A DNA stretch of 64,000 nt. Origin: Lindgomyces ingoldianus. Its lineage: Eukaryota > Ascomycota > Dothideomycetes > Pleosporales > Lindgomycetaceae. The stretch lies in assembly GCF_010093535.1 (NCBI RefSeq), contig NW_022985164.1:1477629-1541628 (forward strand). Reading direction: 5' to 3'. Below, piece after piece: positions 31,148-44,414 of the stretch. A program made the position numbers and the translations under genes. The notes beneath the pieces were generated by a model. That model saw nothing but the letters and a program-made list of their open reading frames with translations, did not search any database and was not told the origin of the DNA. Every line of letters begins with the position of its first letter. Position 1 is the first letter of the stretch.

Positions 31148-34100
31148 CTAACCTGATTCCTGTTCCTGTTCCTCCCCATCCTCTTCCTCCTCCTGCTCCT
31201 CATCATCAATGATGACCCTCTTCCTCTTCCGACCAGCCGCCTCACGCCTTCCACCTCGTTGTTTCTTCGACTTTGCTGTTCCCGGTTGCTTCCCAATTGC
31301 AGACCAGCCTGTCTTCCTTGTGGAGAAACCACTATGAAAACCACCGAGAAGACCGCTATCAAAGCTCGGATTGCTGTTTTCGTCCTCGGAAGCCCTTGTC
31401 ATGGTGTCTTCCACCTCATCCTCTTCATCTGAGATGGGGATATCGGATTCATTGGGTGTTGTAGAACCGCCCTCCGCAGGCCAGTTCCCCCCCAATTCCG
31501 CCTCCGATTCCGGTATTTCATGAGATTCTGGAGCAACATCTGACTCATTGTCATCATTTGGCACGGGGGCCTTGTTAGAAATATGTCGGAATTTCTCTTC
31601 GACATTTAAGCCGCCTGGGGCGTGAAGACTGGCGCGGTAATGAAGTCGCCGACTCAAAGATGATATTGCAGATTTTCTGGCCTTTTTCTGCGTTTCTTTA
31701 AGGAGTTTGGCTTTAGCGGCTTTAGCAGCTCTTGCCTTACGTGTCTGTTCTTGTCGTTCAGGGGTTGGAAGCCTCTTGCGCGTTGCTGCAATTGCCTCTG
31801 GTTTTGACACTACTGTTGCTCGTGAGATGGTCGGTCGTTTCGAATTTATGGTTAATGTTCCTTTAGCTTTTTGCTGGACGGTTACGGCTTTGGCAGACGC
31901 AGGAGCCGGCCGTTTCTGGGCCCCCTTTTCCCAAAAGCCTTTGGTGATCTCTCTCGGGTAGTTGTAGTTGAAGAAGAGCTCATCACCAGGGTTAAGATTC
32001 TTCCCGGCGAACATCCCAATTCGTGTGACTCCATTGCAGAGTAAGACTTCCGGGAAGCAGTTGATTGTATCGTCGTTGCTGGAGTTGTTGATAAAGCGAA
32101 ACTTATTGCCTGCCCTTGTGGAATCTATTTCATGTACGCTGTTTAGCGTAAATATATAGTTCGTCTTCAGGTACTGGTAAATGGCGTTCCTCCGCCTTCC
32201 TTCCGACTCTGATAGCACCTCTCCTTTGTATTCCCCTAACTGAAATTAGTTGATGTATATAGAGGGAGTTAAGGTGCAAACCTAGGTACTCAAGGTTTTT
32301 GACTTTCTCTCCAACATATAGTCCGAACCCATGCACTTCGGACTGGCCCAGGAATGTTTTCCTGGGTACATTTCTCTGGATGGCGACATTGGAGCATTTG
32401 TCCTTTCCTATTTCTTGGTTGTATCGATTGTGAGGATCCAGAATTTCATCTGCGCCACAGGAGCCACAGAGGTCTGCATCGCATTCACGATTCAATCTCC
32501 GACACTCGCATTTGGATCTAGTCTTATCTTGCCCGCGCCAGCATACAGGGTTTCTGGGGTCTTTCGCGCAACTGCATCCACGGTAACGTCGTTTGCACGA
32601 TTTGGGGCATGCACAGATCTTCTCACATGGAATACGCTCTCTGAAGCAACGGCAGAGCGCATCTTTGCAGCTGCCATCGTGACTACAAGGATAGAAAGGC
32701 CGACGTTCAGTCACCATAAAGGCGTTTGAGAAATCCATCTTGCTTCTATCGTCCTGTAGGTCAAGGTCGACGTGCTTGCAGGGAACGGCGTTAACAGCCC
32801 GCTTGTAATTGATGACTTCTTCGACATCAGAATCTGGAGTTTTGTTCGCTTCCTCAACAGATGCCTTGGGATGTCCTTCTGATGGTAGAGTAATCTCATT
32901 TGAATCATCTTGCTTGTCTGATTGAGATTGGGAGTAATGACTGTTTACCTCCTCGCTATGGAGACTCGGATGGTAACTGCTTGCCTGAGAAGACTTTTCT
33001 GGTTCATCTCTCGTTTCACCTTCATCTTCATCCTCATCTTCATCTGGACAATCGTCAATCTCGCCATGGAATAAACAATTATGTCTGTTCGAACAGTCGG
33101 TTAGTTTTAAGATTTTATCCACAAGCAAGACATTGCAACTTACTCCTGGCAGATCCTGCAGGCGTATTTCCTAAAAGAAAAATTTGAATTTTTTCCCGGA
33201 TCAGTTGCTGTCCTCTCCAAGCGGTTTCGTACAAAATTTTGTACAGGTTCGCTCCGTCGAGCGAGATGCCATATACTGAAGCTGCATTGCTTCAGAAAAG
33301 CTGCACAGGCCAGAGCTGACAGTCTGAGCTGAAGGGCTGTCGGCGTTGGGAGTGTGGACACGAAGGCCTCCCACTTCTGCCTATTCCGATCGAACTTCTC
33401 ATGTGCTTTTCGATCAAGAACGATAGTCTCGAAATCAATACCGCTTCGATCGGGGCCGTCGTTAATGTGCTTGATGTTCTCGGGTTTGGATAAAAGCCAA
33501 AACAGGATGTTCTCCCAAGTGAGACCGATCTCTTGAAGGAATGCCTCAGCGTAGCGAGTATGGACTCGAGATTGCTCTGCCTGCAAGATGGCTTCCCGCT
33601 GCTCGTCCGTCTTGAGCTCGAACTGCTCGTTGATCTCATCGAAGCATCCTTTTTTCTCCAGATCATCAAGTTGATCCTCGTTGAAGTATGGCCAATAGAG
33701 AAGCTTCTTATCATTTGTGGCAAGAAAATTGTCTCTCAAGGTGACAAATTCTTGGAACGGTGGAACCTCCACTGCTGTTGATCTGTACGTAGTTACTGGT
33801 ATGCTTGCATAGGACCTGATTCCGCTTTGGGTTCGGCCGTTGTGAAAAACCTCTTGGGTAATTTTCATCACGTCCTTTTCTGAACCTTTTGGGGTTGGGT
33901 ATTGAATCGGAGGCATACCACTAAAAGGCGATGTTGTCTGCAGAAACTCATCGGGAATTGTGGGAATAGAGAAATCAGAGAGCGTTCCAGCATGTTTCCT
34001 AGACCGAACCTCACGGGCCAGGCCTCTTCGTTGCCTTCGTAGTAGGTTCTCGTTATCATTAGTTGGGAGTGGTTCAATCGTTCACTTAGAGCAACGTACC

Positions 34101-35422
34101 TTCACTGCAATGGCATGAAGTTCGTGAAGGTCAGTGAGATGCTTCCTCAAGCAATGATCAACCATTCCTGCAGATTTCTCGACGTCTTCCATGCTAATGC
34201 TGAGCATTAAATTCCTTGAAGCTTCGCTAATTGCACCGGCTTCTTCTATCGGAAGTCAGTCGTATAGTACAGACATCTACGAGGGGCCTGTTATTGGTGA
34301 AGGAGATGTGCACATACGCAAAGTTGGTCCACCATGACTAGGCCTAGAAGTTGACTCGGTGATGTTTGTGACAACATTGGAGGGTAAAGCAGCCCTATGA
34401 GGGCTACTCTCACGACGATGGATAGTTGGTGGAGCTTTTACCGGGGCTTTAGGTTTCTCTTGAGCTGTGGTAGGCTCGGAGCGATTGCGATTGTGCGGAA
34501 CAGGCCTGTTTATTAACCTGGATGTGCCCAACGGATGTCGACCGACCGGCCTCGATCCCGTTGGTTTTGTAGATTTTGCAATGTGAATGGAAGTAGCAGG
34601 CTTCACAATTTGGCTTGGCCTGCTTTTGACGGGTGAAGTCTGGCTAGTAGATATTGTTGCGCCCATACGTTTTGGTGAAGAGCGCATCAGTTCGGAAGCG
34701 CGTGTGGTGTCCGTGGTGTTGGCATCCGTGTTCGACCCACCTCTTCGTTCATCTTTCGCAGAAACGCGCATGGGACTTCGCGGTAGATCAGTCGCTGTTG
34801 TTTTCTCAGGCACGTTCGGACGCGACGCTAAGGTGGTCTGTGATCCCCCGACTAATATTGTATTAGGCGCAGCTCGCTTGTTGATTGGTGAGCCCTCTTC
34901 AGCGAAAAGTAGATTTTGCTTTGGAGATCGATTAGGCAGGGCTGGTGAAGAGGGAGGCTGAGAAAGCTTTCTAATGGGAAGTGTCGTTATTGAAGAGACC
35001 TCCTCCACCTTTCTCCCACCCTGCTCTTTCTCTGTTGCAGTTTTCATCACAGAGGTAGCCTGTGCAACTTGGGGGTTTGTAAGTGGAGAATCTGCGTCTT
35101 CACTGGCAAGTCGTTCAGGTTGTGCATAGGAGAATCGTCTTGCAGCTTCAATGTTGGTAACGGACGTCTTTCTCGGGGGGGCTCTCTTGAGCTGAGTGCG
35201 TTCATTCATCGATGCCGCAGGATTGGATGGTGGAGCCATTGTGACTGATGGGATTGATCCCTTGCCATCTCCGTCTTCGGTGAGGTCGATGATGTCCGCC
35301 GATTTGGGGCGGGAAAACGTTCTATCCCGTGGTCGTCGGAGTCTGGGCGCACTGTTTGGCGGATCGTCATCGTCAAACACTGCGATAGCATTGTCCTTCG
35401 AATCGCCAGCGCCATGAGCCAT
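31148..35422 (-). CDS. kmt6: EZH2/KMT6 histone H3K27 methyltransferase (PRC2 catalytic subunit)
   Basis: Five exons on the minus strand (35422-34318, 34245-34100, 34048-33144, 33084-32282, 32235-31148) join in phase to give 1348 aa. The first 370 or so residues are disordered and Ser/Pro/Thr-rich. The middle part ends with CRICQEHNCLFHGE. A Cys-rich CXC domain lies near 850-940 (CSHDGSC, CRCFRERIPCEKICACPKSC, CSCAKDPRNPVC, CECRRLNRECDADLCGSCG). The SET domain follows at about 950-1080: EVHGFGLYVGEKVKN, EYLGEYKGEVLSESEG, NKFRFINNSSND, RIGMFAGKNL, ELFFNYNYP. CXC directly followed by C-terminal SET is diagnostic for the E(z)/KMT6 family, which trimethylates H3K27 with EED and Suz12. The C-terminal tail is long and ends in acidic runs. 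The SET Asn-His-Ser site reads Asn-Asn-Ser here. The gene is divergent from Spc7. Confidence 0.93.
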
Positions 35423-36309
35423 CTCTGACTTGTAACAATATAGGGGCCTGCTTCTATAGATACGTGTGACCCTACATGTGTTTGTTTAGAAACAAAAAGT
35501 GAAGGTTGAAGAAGCGGGGTTGGTGAGGGAAGACTAGGTTGGAACCGAAGGCTTGGACGTGCCACGGTGGCTACCGCGAACTCACATGACGACGAAGATT
35601 CGCACCACAACAGAAGGATAAGAAATTCAAGCGTTCTTGCTGGCCTCATTTCACTACTGGTTTTATTGTTGCAGACATCTGCTCCGCTCGGAGACTCCTC
35701 GGGTTTGCACTAGCGAACTATCTACAATACACAAGCGTATCTAGTAGATGAGCACTTAAAAATGGGCTATTCAAACAGAAGGATATTTGGAGCTTGGGTA
35801 TTCGCAATAAGTAGGTCCCTTGGTAGCTCTAGCAAATTGTGCGCATCTTTCCCGTCAGCGGATCAAACACAGCTCAAGGCCCTCGCCAACTCCATAGACA
35901 AGACGTATGGAAGTTTAGGAGACACTTGAAGCGTACGTTTACAGACTATCTCTTAGTTGAGCGAGGGATGGGTCACCTTCATGGTTTGGGACTGCGACTT
36001 TCAGAAGCTTCGACAGAGCATCATAGGATATGATTGATGCTGTCATACAAATAAATGAAATCCAAATATCATTCTCGAGCAGTGCTCCGCAGGTAATGCC
36101 GGAGAGGTGAAAAGTTCAAACTCGAGTTGGCCAGACAGTTCCAGGATTGTGCGCTTCCAAGGTTCAAAGGTTGACCTGACTGCAGGATGTCACATGACAA
36201 GGCGAGGTGATGGCCTGTGCACAGTGTAAACAAACAACCGCGGAGTGCTTCACGACGCCTCCACAGGCGGACCTCTTCCAACGCACCACCAGATATCCAC
36301 GCCCCGACA
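35423..36309. promoter_or_regulatory. divergent upstream region of KMT6 and Spc7
   Basis: Two chromosome-biology genes start 887 bp apart and point away from each other. The region should carry both promoters and leaders. Short frames in it have no motifs, and I see no specific operator. Confidence 0.45.
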
Positions 36310-39300
36310 ATGGCAAGCAGTACGGGTAAAGAAAATATTGCTGATGGGCTTATTGCAAGCTCATCCTTTGCCAAAGCGCCTTCTTTATCTCCCAAGAAAT
36401 CTTCGAGGAAGACGCGCAGCAAGAGCATTGGCCCCGGTGGTCTTGGAGTTCTCGAAGAGCCCGCCTTGAAGGAGAGCACTGGAAACCGGCGCATGGTATG
36501 CGAATTGTCTCGGCTTGCCCAGTCTACGCTAACAGCCATGAGTCTGCTTTCATTCCAGCCGTCAAATCTATTTTAGCCTCGAACGACGAGGATGAGAAGA
36601 AGCGCCGAGAAGCACGGCGCAAGTCTTTAGGTATCTCGTGCAAAGTTCGCAGCCCTCTCTCACTGTATCTGACTCCATAATAGCAAAACGACGCGTCTCT
36701 TTTGCTCCAGAAGCCACGCTGCATACCTGGGATGTGGTTGAATACCTACGTGATGCGACCACGTCTTCTGCTTCCTCCGAAGCCACCCGGCGAGCATCCA
36801 ATGTCTCGCAAGCCTCGACGCGCGCATCGCCTACTCCAGACTCCGACCCCGAAGAATCTCCTTCGACCCCCCCGGAACAGGTCGAGGAACCGGAAACACA
36901 ACTAGGATCTTCTCCAGCAAATCAGCGTGATTTACATCAGAAGAAACACCGGCGCCGAAGTTCTGGTATCCCCCCAATGGACTTCAATAACCCGGACGAT
37001 GTATTTTCGTCCAGCCCATTAAGCGGCGACAGCAGCTCGCCGGACGGAAGCGATGACCTAAGCAGCCCTTCAGACGTTGACAATGAAACTTCCAAGATTA
37101 ACAGCCCGTCTGAGTCTCACGATTCCTCGGAGAGTAGCTCTAGACTCGACGCTGCCTTGAGACAAGCTACCGCTCATGCAGGCACCCAGAAGCTTGAGCT
37201 TGACGAGACTGGTGATATCTCTATGGAACTTGCGGAAGACGAGATCACGGCGGCTTTCAAACCGTGGGCTAAAAGGACGACGGCTAGTACACCAAAGCCG
37301 CCGCAAAACTTGCCTTCGTGTCAAGATCAAGAAAACATCGGTCCTTTCCCGCCTGCTCCACGACCTCAAGTAACATTTGGTGCAGCCGACAGCGATGACG
37401 GGGAGGACATGAGTATGGACATTACGCGATCCATAGGAAGAATTGTCCCACAGGCCCACTCTCAAAACCCAGAGAAGGATGATATGCCGATAGATCTCAC
37501 GCAGCCTATTGGAAGCATTCAACAATCTATCGCGAAAGAGCCAGAAACCCTACGAAAAAGCCTCAAGCGCCGTCGATCATCACTGCTTAACACATCTCAA
37601 GGGAGTCCCGCAAAACGACCCGCGAGCCGCAGGACGAGTTTGCGACAGAAGAAGCAATTCAGTGAGATCTTATCACCAGATGATCAGACGATGGATCTCA
37701 CGGTCGCCATCGGAGGCATCAAGAGCAATTCTCCACTAGAGGACCGCGCTCGGCGAAACAGTGTCGACACATCCTTTGGCGATGAGACAATGGATTTTAC
37801 TGTTGCCATCGGCAGCATCAAACAATCTGCCCCAGCCGTAAATATGACTTCGAACAGTGACAATGATTCTGATATAGATGAGGATTTGTCTATGGAATTC
37901 ACTAATGTTATCGGCGGCATCAGGTCCTTCAGTAAGCAGACGACAGCTCCTGAGAAGCCCACCATGGGAATAGAGAGTACCCCAGTGAAAGTGAGAACTG
38001 CTACCCCTCAAAAATCACCGAGGAAATCACCAGGACACCCACGACCGGCTGAGATCAAGGACTTTCGAACGACGCCATCACCCCGGAAAATTGCACAAGC
38101 AACTCCCCGAAAATCGCCTGGACGACCGCGGAAGAGCCCAGCTTCAGGGATGCCTCAAATTGCTCTACCCGCACAGCAGATTGAGCAGTTCGAGCCGTCA
38201 CCATTTGTACGGAGTGCCCTTCAGAGTGCTCCAAAGCCCGGGGAAGCAGTTTCGACGCCAACGAATGGACCCCAGCACAACGAACCGCGTCATGTACCTG
38301 ATGATCCTATTGCTGCTCCCATTTTGAATCGACGTCGTTCTTCTCTATCATTAGTGCAGTTCAGTCCGCTGGCAGCAAGCCGAGAGGAGCCGACTCTAAA
38401 GAGCACGGCTTTGCTCTCAAACAATATCAAGCTTCTCTCTACGCCTAGGAAGCAGACGTTAGTGTCTCCCATGAAGCGCGGATTCACGCCAAAGAAAGCG
38501 CAAACCCCTCAGAAAGCCCTAACACCCATGCGAAAGACCCCAACTCCAAAGAAAGCTACACCAAGGAAAAGCCTAAGCCCAAAAAAGCGAGTGTTATTCG
38601 GCGAGGAGCCGGCAACCAATGAACCGGACATTGATGAGGTGGTGGATGAGCCTGGAGAGGAAGTGGAGCGAATTTCCCTCCAGGAATTCCTTGACATGAC
38701 AAAGATCCGATTTATGGACTTGAGCACAACGAAGCGCCGTCACACTGCTGCCCCTCAAGCTTTCCACGACATGGAAGTCCACGAGAAGGAAGACTCTCTT
38801 GATCGATACGTTGTTGCGGCTGCCTGTACCCTTCCCGAGTTTGAACTCTACCAGCACGCCTGCCATGAAATGAAGAAGTATATATCCGATGGACGCCATT
38901 TCGTTCGAACAATGGAAGGTAATGTCATGGAGGAGAACCCATTGCTATTCAGCGAGTACCTCACCGCCCCTCCCGACCAACGAGGTATTATGGATACTCA
39001 ATTTAAGAACCTGAAGACCAGCGCTCGGCTTGAAGCTCGAGGCGAATGGTATGGATGGAGGAGCACACTGCTTCGGGATCTGAAAGCCGGCCTTCTCGTA
39101 ACGATGGAGGGATTCAACCGTGATGAGTCTGTTCTTGTGGAACAGGAGAAGCTACTCGATGCTGTACTTCCTACACTAGTCCAGCAGCATGGACAACTAG
39201 ACATTGAGTGCAAGCAGTTGCAACAGCGGCATGATGAACTCAATAGCTGTGACCGGGAAGAGTTAGAGCAGACACGAGAGCAGCTGGTTGCTACGGATGC

Positions 39301-40202
39301 GGAGCTTGAAGAGAAACGGCAGCTGGTAGCCCGACTTCAAGATGAGCTAGCCGAGAAGGAAGCACGCATTAACGCAGTGAAGGAGCGCAAGATTGAATGC
39401 ATTCAAGAGATTAAGGCAGCTGAGCGTGTGCGAGAGGAGTGCCGTGGGTGGTCTACGAGCGAAGTCAATGACCTAAAAGGTATGCTTGACATAGCCCATA
39501 ATCCATTATATTTTCTAATTTCGGTTAGGAAAAGTCATTGCTCTGGAACAAGCACATGGCTGGAGTATCACTTCTGCATCATCGACTACCATCACAATGA
39601 CCTATATGAACGATTTAGAGCTCTACTTCCAGCCATCCGCTTTTGCCACCGGCAAGAACACACTCAATGCGTCCATCTCCCTCACCTACATTGGAGACTC
39701 TGCTACGCCACACCCTCGTCCCCTGACAACGAGCAAGCGCTTCTTCCTGCAGCTAGTTAGAGCTCACCTCCATTGTATATCGCAGGCGCAGACACGTATC
39801 GGAGAGCTTCTCGCTCTCGTCAAGAATGGCTGGACAACTGCATTGGCAGTGGCCGAGGGAGTCCGCTGGCTCGAACACAGCTGCATCACTGAAGAGTTCA
39901 TCATGTCTGACGAACGTATGGCTATTTCCGCAAACATGCTTCTCCCCGCCTTACAGACCAAGGTCAAAGTCTCTTTCGACATTGCCGTAAGCTTAAGCAT
40001 TCAGGGTGTTGAGACGGACGTCGGAACCAAGGCTGAGGTTGTATACGGCGAAAAGTATAGCGAGGATAAGATGGGCGCGTTTTTGAGGGATTTCTGTGGG
40101 ACCGAAATCAAAGAAGAGAAGGACATGATGATTTGGGCGGATGCGGTGCTGGATTTGGGCGGCAGATTGAGAGCGACAGGGAGAAAGGGAGAGAGGGCGT
40201 AA
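36310..40202 (+). CDS. spc7: Spc7/KNL1 kinetochore scaffold
   Basis: Four exons (36310-36495, 36543-36630, 36684-39479, 39529-40202) give 1247 aa. Near the N-terminus KRRVSFAPEATLHTWD contains the RVSF docking site for protein phosphatase 1 (residues about 95-98). Six MELT-like repeats follow between 37215 and 37910: ISMELAE, MSMDIT, MPIDLT, TMDLT, TMDFT and LSMEFT, most ending in IG(G/S/R)I; Mps1 phosphorylation of such sites recruits Bub3-Bub1. The conserved Spc7 segment ISLQEFLDMTKIRFMDLS is coded near 38670, followed by a coiled coil (about 39130-39470) and a C-terminal RWD-like region that binds the Mis12 complex. Basic TPKK/SPRK-type repeats lie in the middle. The first intron ends at GAG/TCT, which is the acceptor that keeps frame. 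Confidence 0.93.
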
Positions 40203-43200
40203 GTGTGAGGACTTCTCCTCTCCTTGCGACTGTGTGGATTTGTTATGATGTTGATGAAATTGTTTACTGTCACGAAAGAATGACTTGGGATGATACGAGG
40301 TTAGAGTCTTGGAGTCTGCGGTCTCTGGTATTGTTTTTTTGCATTCTGAATCACATACCCTCTCTTGTTGCTATCCTGTGCGTCCATGGTTTCGAACATG
40401 TGAAGCATGCTCTTCTAGTTAGTGAAGCAAAGCTCCACATGACACCACACCGCTCTCTGCTCTGCATGGGGGTATTTGAATTTCCGACCCTGTGGCACAG
40501 ACGGGACTGGGGTCCAGACAGACGTCTCCCCCCTGCGGACAAGGAAAGACGCAACTTCCCGCGACAACGGCACATCCCGCTGTATTGGGAGTCTCAAGTC
40601 GTCTTCCCCGCATCAAGAGGTTGGATAGAGTTTTCGCACCCCGAAAACGGTCTGTGATACGTAGGCGTGGTGTGGTGCATGTTGCATGAAAAGCGAGCAC
40701 TCGCAGAACGGTACAGCCCGCATTGCGTGTCCAGAGTTTCATGCAGCGTCCCGTCTTCCCCGCGATTCTAAACATATTGGGGAGTGGGGTGGCGGACACT
40801 GAATAGCTCGGCATTCCTGCTTGCATCGTCCTGCCTTTTCCAGTATGCTCTGTCGTTCACCTGCATGCTCAGCTAGCCCAAAGGCCAGCCTTCAAAAACA
40901 ACGTCTCCATTAAGTCAGCCCATATGCCTCAGCTTCGGCCTCTCAACAATGTATGTCTAAGGGGCTAACAAAGCCCGGAGGTCGCCGGACAGGATTTGCT
41001 TTTTCGGCCTGTGAATCGGCAGGCCGAATGCAGATCGCCAAAACCTCGCTTGCTTGCCTGATTTTGCGGGTTTCATGAGTCGGTGCGCGAGCTGGAAATG
41101 TGCAACACTCGGGGTCCCCGTTGTTTAGACGCCAAAGACGCTGGAGAGGTTGGTGGCGGGCGAGTTGGTGCGGAATGGTCTGGCCGGCTGCCACTTATGA
41201 CAACGGCAACGGGAGAGCTTCGGAATGAGGGTTTTAAGTGTGGATCTGGTGGTATTCAGCTAGGGTGGCAGATGTCGAGGTCAACCGTGCTCGAGTGCTC
41301 GCTTTGGTGATGATGTGGTGATGCAAACAGAGCACAGGCAAAACGCGGTTGTGGGGAGAGGAGAGGGCACGTCGTGTACAAACCCCGCAAGAAGGATTCT
41401 GTGTGTGCGTCATGTTGAAACGTTTGACAATGCATGCAAAGATTCAAAATATGATTGTAATGAAAGGCGACGTGCTATTGACGTGACGAAACAAGGTTCT
41501 ACGCGCGCGGATGAATGTGCGAGGAAGTGGGACGGGATGAGTAAGATGTGATTGTGTGATGTACGATCAACAGACCTGTATGTGGGTTAGTCGGGCTTGA
41601 TATTATAGGAAATGCGTTTTATGATAACAGGTTTGATATACAGAGGAAGACGAGGTCATGCGCAGTTTTCAGAGACAATTTGTAATTGTTTGACAAGGGT
41701 AACGCAAATCAGAACACGGGTATAACGATGGAAATTAAGGATAATAAAAGCAACGGAGATAGAACACGTGGAATTTTAGACTTGAAGGTAATTTCTGCTA
41801 TCGCGGTAAACGCACCAAGATGCTGCAATTGATGCTGAAGTCGGGACATTGTGCCTCGGTAGTATTAGGCGACGGGAACAAGGGACAAGGAAGAGGCTTT
41901 TGAAGAAAATTTTGCTTCATGTGCGATGTCGGCTCGCCAGGTTCACGATGCTTGGCTGGTGGAGGGAAGTTGGTGATGATATTCAGGAGGCGAGCGATTG
42001 GCGAGCAAATTCTGCTAGTCCCCGGCAGTGGCGCGTACGTCGGTGAAGCCTGATGAGGAGTCATTTGGTCTATCAAACGCATCAGGCGTCAAGAAATGCG
42101 CTCGCAAATGAGAAATTTCCAAGGTTCGTCCCTTGGCCCCGTCGTCGTCCAGGTCCCGTGACGAGCATCGTGAAGCTCGAAGCGAGCCAACCGCCTTCTG
42201 CCGTCTGACCCGATAACCAGGTTCTTGTGTAACGGTCACAGGTTGCCGAGGCAAGATCTCAAACACAACCTTACACCAATGCCATTGACTCACCGCTGCT
42301 AACGACGAAGAGAGACTTAGACGTCCCTGCACCGGCCTCAGGAGAGCATCCCAATACCTCGTGGTCTATCTTGTCCAAAGCCTCGCTAAAGGCTGAAAAC
42401 TAGGGCGCTAGGCAGGCACATGGTTGCGGGTCCGCATCTCCAAATCGTTAGGTATGCGCGGGTTTGCGCGGGCAGTATCGTGAGCTCAGCATTCGTGAGC
42501 AAGGCCCCCACCCTTTGAGGTGGCTTGGAAATCCCCAAACGATTGCCAGGGACGACGAGTGAGCAGTCATGAGGGGATCTGCCGGCAGGGATGGATGCCA
42601 ACATGGATGCTCGTGCAGATGGCATGTGCATGTGACTGATGTGCTTGCTGCACTGCATCGAAGGCTTCGTGCAGATTTCCAGACGTCCGCCCAGCATCAT
42701 CCCAGAGAAACAACCAATCACTACTATTTGTTGTAGGGAGGTCGGAAAACACGTCGGCAATTACGGAGATTCAAGCAATATTTCTGGAGAGAGGCTCTAA
42801 ATATTCTGGTTCGTATCAGGATTGGTCATAGGATCAATTGTACGAGAATGGGTCGGTTACACGACTAACCGTAGTGTTCAGCAAACGTGGTCTGGCCGCA
42901 GCAGCAAGATTCAGGTTCCTTGGACGGCACCAAAATTGCAAAGTCAGAGGCTGACAGCTGCCCTTGAATTTCAGGCCATTGTTTCTTTTCCCTACAGGGT
43001 TGCGTTAGTATCTCAAAATTGGTGATCAACAGGACATGTTGTTAGACAGCTCGGGGAACCTGATCCGAGTTTAGGTGCGCCAGCGCCCAAACTCCTTCTG
43101 CAAGGTGCCTGCGCTCGACCATGCACACCGATGAGATAAACGACAAATCCTGCTGGCTTTGGACAAAATGAGGGGCAAGAAGTTACCAAGAACAAACGCC

Positions 43201-44414
43201 CTATGCGCCTCAAAAGGGGGGTATAGGGACCGCATTTATCAACACGATAAACGGCTGACTGTGCCTGCAGCAGCGGGGACCTTAATCGGGTAACTCAAGG
43301 CAGTAACAGACACAATCTCAGGTCACACAAGCAACGCGGCCTTTGCGTACCACAACAGATCATGTTGGATGGCTGACAAGTTGAGTTGACTCCACTCCAG
43401 GGTGCCAGGGAAGGCCGATTCAGGAAAATGCGCAGGAATCCAGCGGCTGGTGAGGCAACTATGAGGCATCCACGCCCCCTCGGTACCAACACTTGCTTGT
43501 TGGCGACGGCGATGCTGTGAGCAAATTGAACCCGGGAGCTCGGAAACAACCGAATGCCTCTATCTAATGGCTGCGGCGGCTTGAAATGCAGATGGAAGAG
43601 GCAAAGAAATTATGCCCCCAATCAGAAATTAATGGTGATGCTTCTGAACACACAGCAAGTCCAGGATCCCAATGACATGGGTATAACAGACCGATTAAGT
43701 TATCCATCAATCGAGGGCTGTTATCTTAGCGGCTGACGGTACCACGGGCGACGCACCAGCGGAGTGGTTTTGTGGGGTGCCTAAACCGTCTCAACTCCGT
43801 GTCGTCGAAGCAAGAAAGCCTGAGTCACGAGGCCGCAACTTTCGGCGGGTCAGGGACACGGATAGGAACGGGTAACAATCGGTGAGAGATTGGTGTTGCA
43901 ACACGTCACTATAGGACACCGCCGTTCAGGAACGCGGGATGTTGGTGCTGCCTGTTGCACGGAGGAGAGGAAGGTGATGTGAGATTGTCGGATGGTGTGG
44001 GATGGAAGTTGGAGAATTGGCATGAGATGATCAAAAAATAGCGCTGCTCCGTTTTTGATCACACCACGCCAAACAGCTGTAACGTCGTACAGGAAACAGG
44101 GAATATCATTTTCATTGAGCGAAGTCGTATCCGCTTGACTCTCAAACTCTAGCATAACGTCTGGAAGTCCAAAGGCTTCCTGGAAATGCTCCGGGATAGG
44201 CGCGGGCGTATTGTAACGTCGTACAGTGCAGTCATAGCAAGTTTCGGATAGAGCAATACTGCAAGTGTGATAAAGTATTCATTGATCAAAATTAGCGTCT
44301 GATAGACATATGGGTATTCCGATATTTCCATGCCCTTCCTTGCAGATGATAAACTCCCAAAATAGCCCATGTCTAATGTACAATCATGTTCATGATTTGG
44401 CGCCAGCTGATGCA
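40203..44414. other. gene-poor region, left part
   Basis: About 4.2 kb after Spc7 with only short, overlapping frames on both strands and no family I recognise. Composition looks near even in GC, not the AT-rich pattern of RIP-worn repeats. Two minus-strand open stretches (44149-44514 and 43850-44260) look somewhat protein-like but have no convincing start. I see no tRNA, repeat array or mobile-element hallmark. Confidence 0.45.

Noticed and set aside
33061..33128. Start of the KMT6 C-terminal half at an ATG at 33128
   Set aside because: The stretch before 33085 is the intron between CRICQE and HNCLFHGE; the true protein continues from upstream exons.
43850..44260. Minus-strand open stretch with protein-like look (contains NENDIPCFLYDV)
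   Set aside because: Open and preceded by an AG acceptor, but no start exon could be linked and no family is recognised; too weak to list as a gene.
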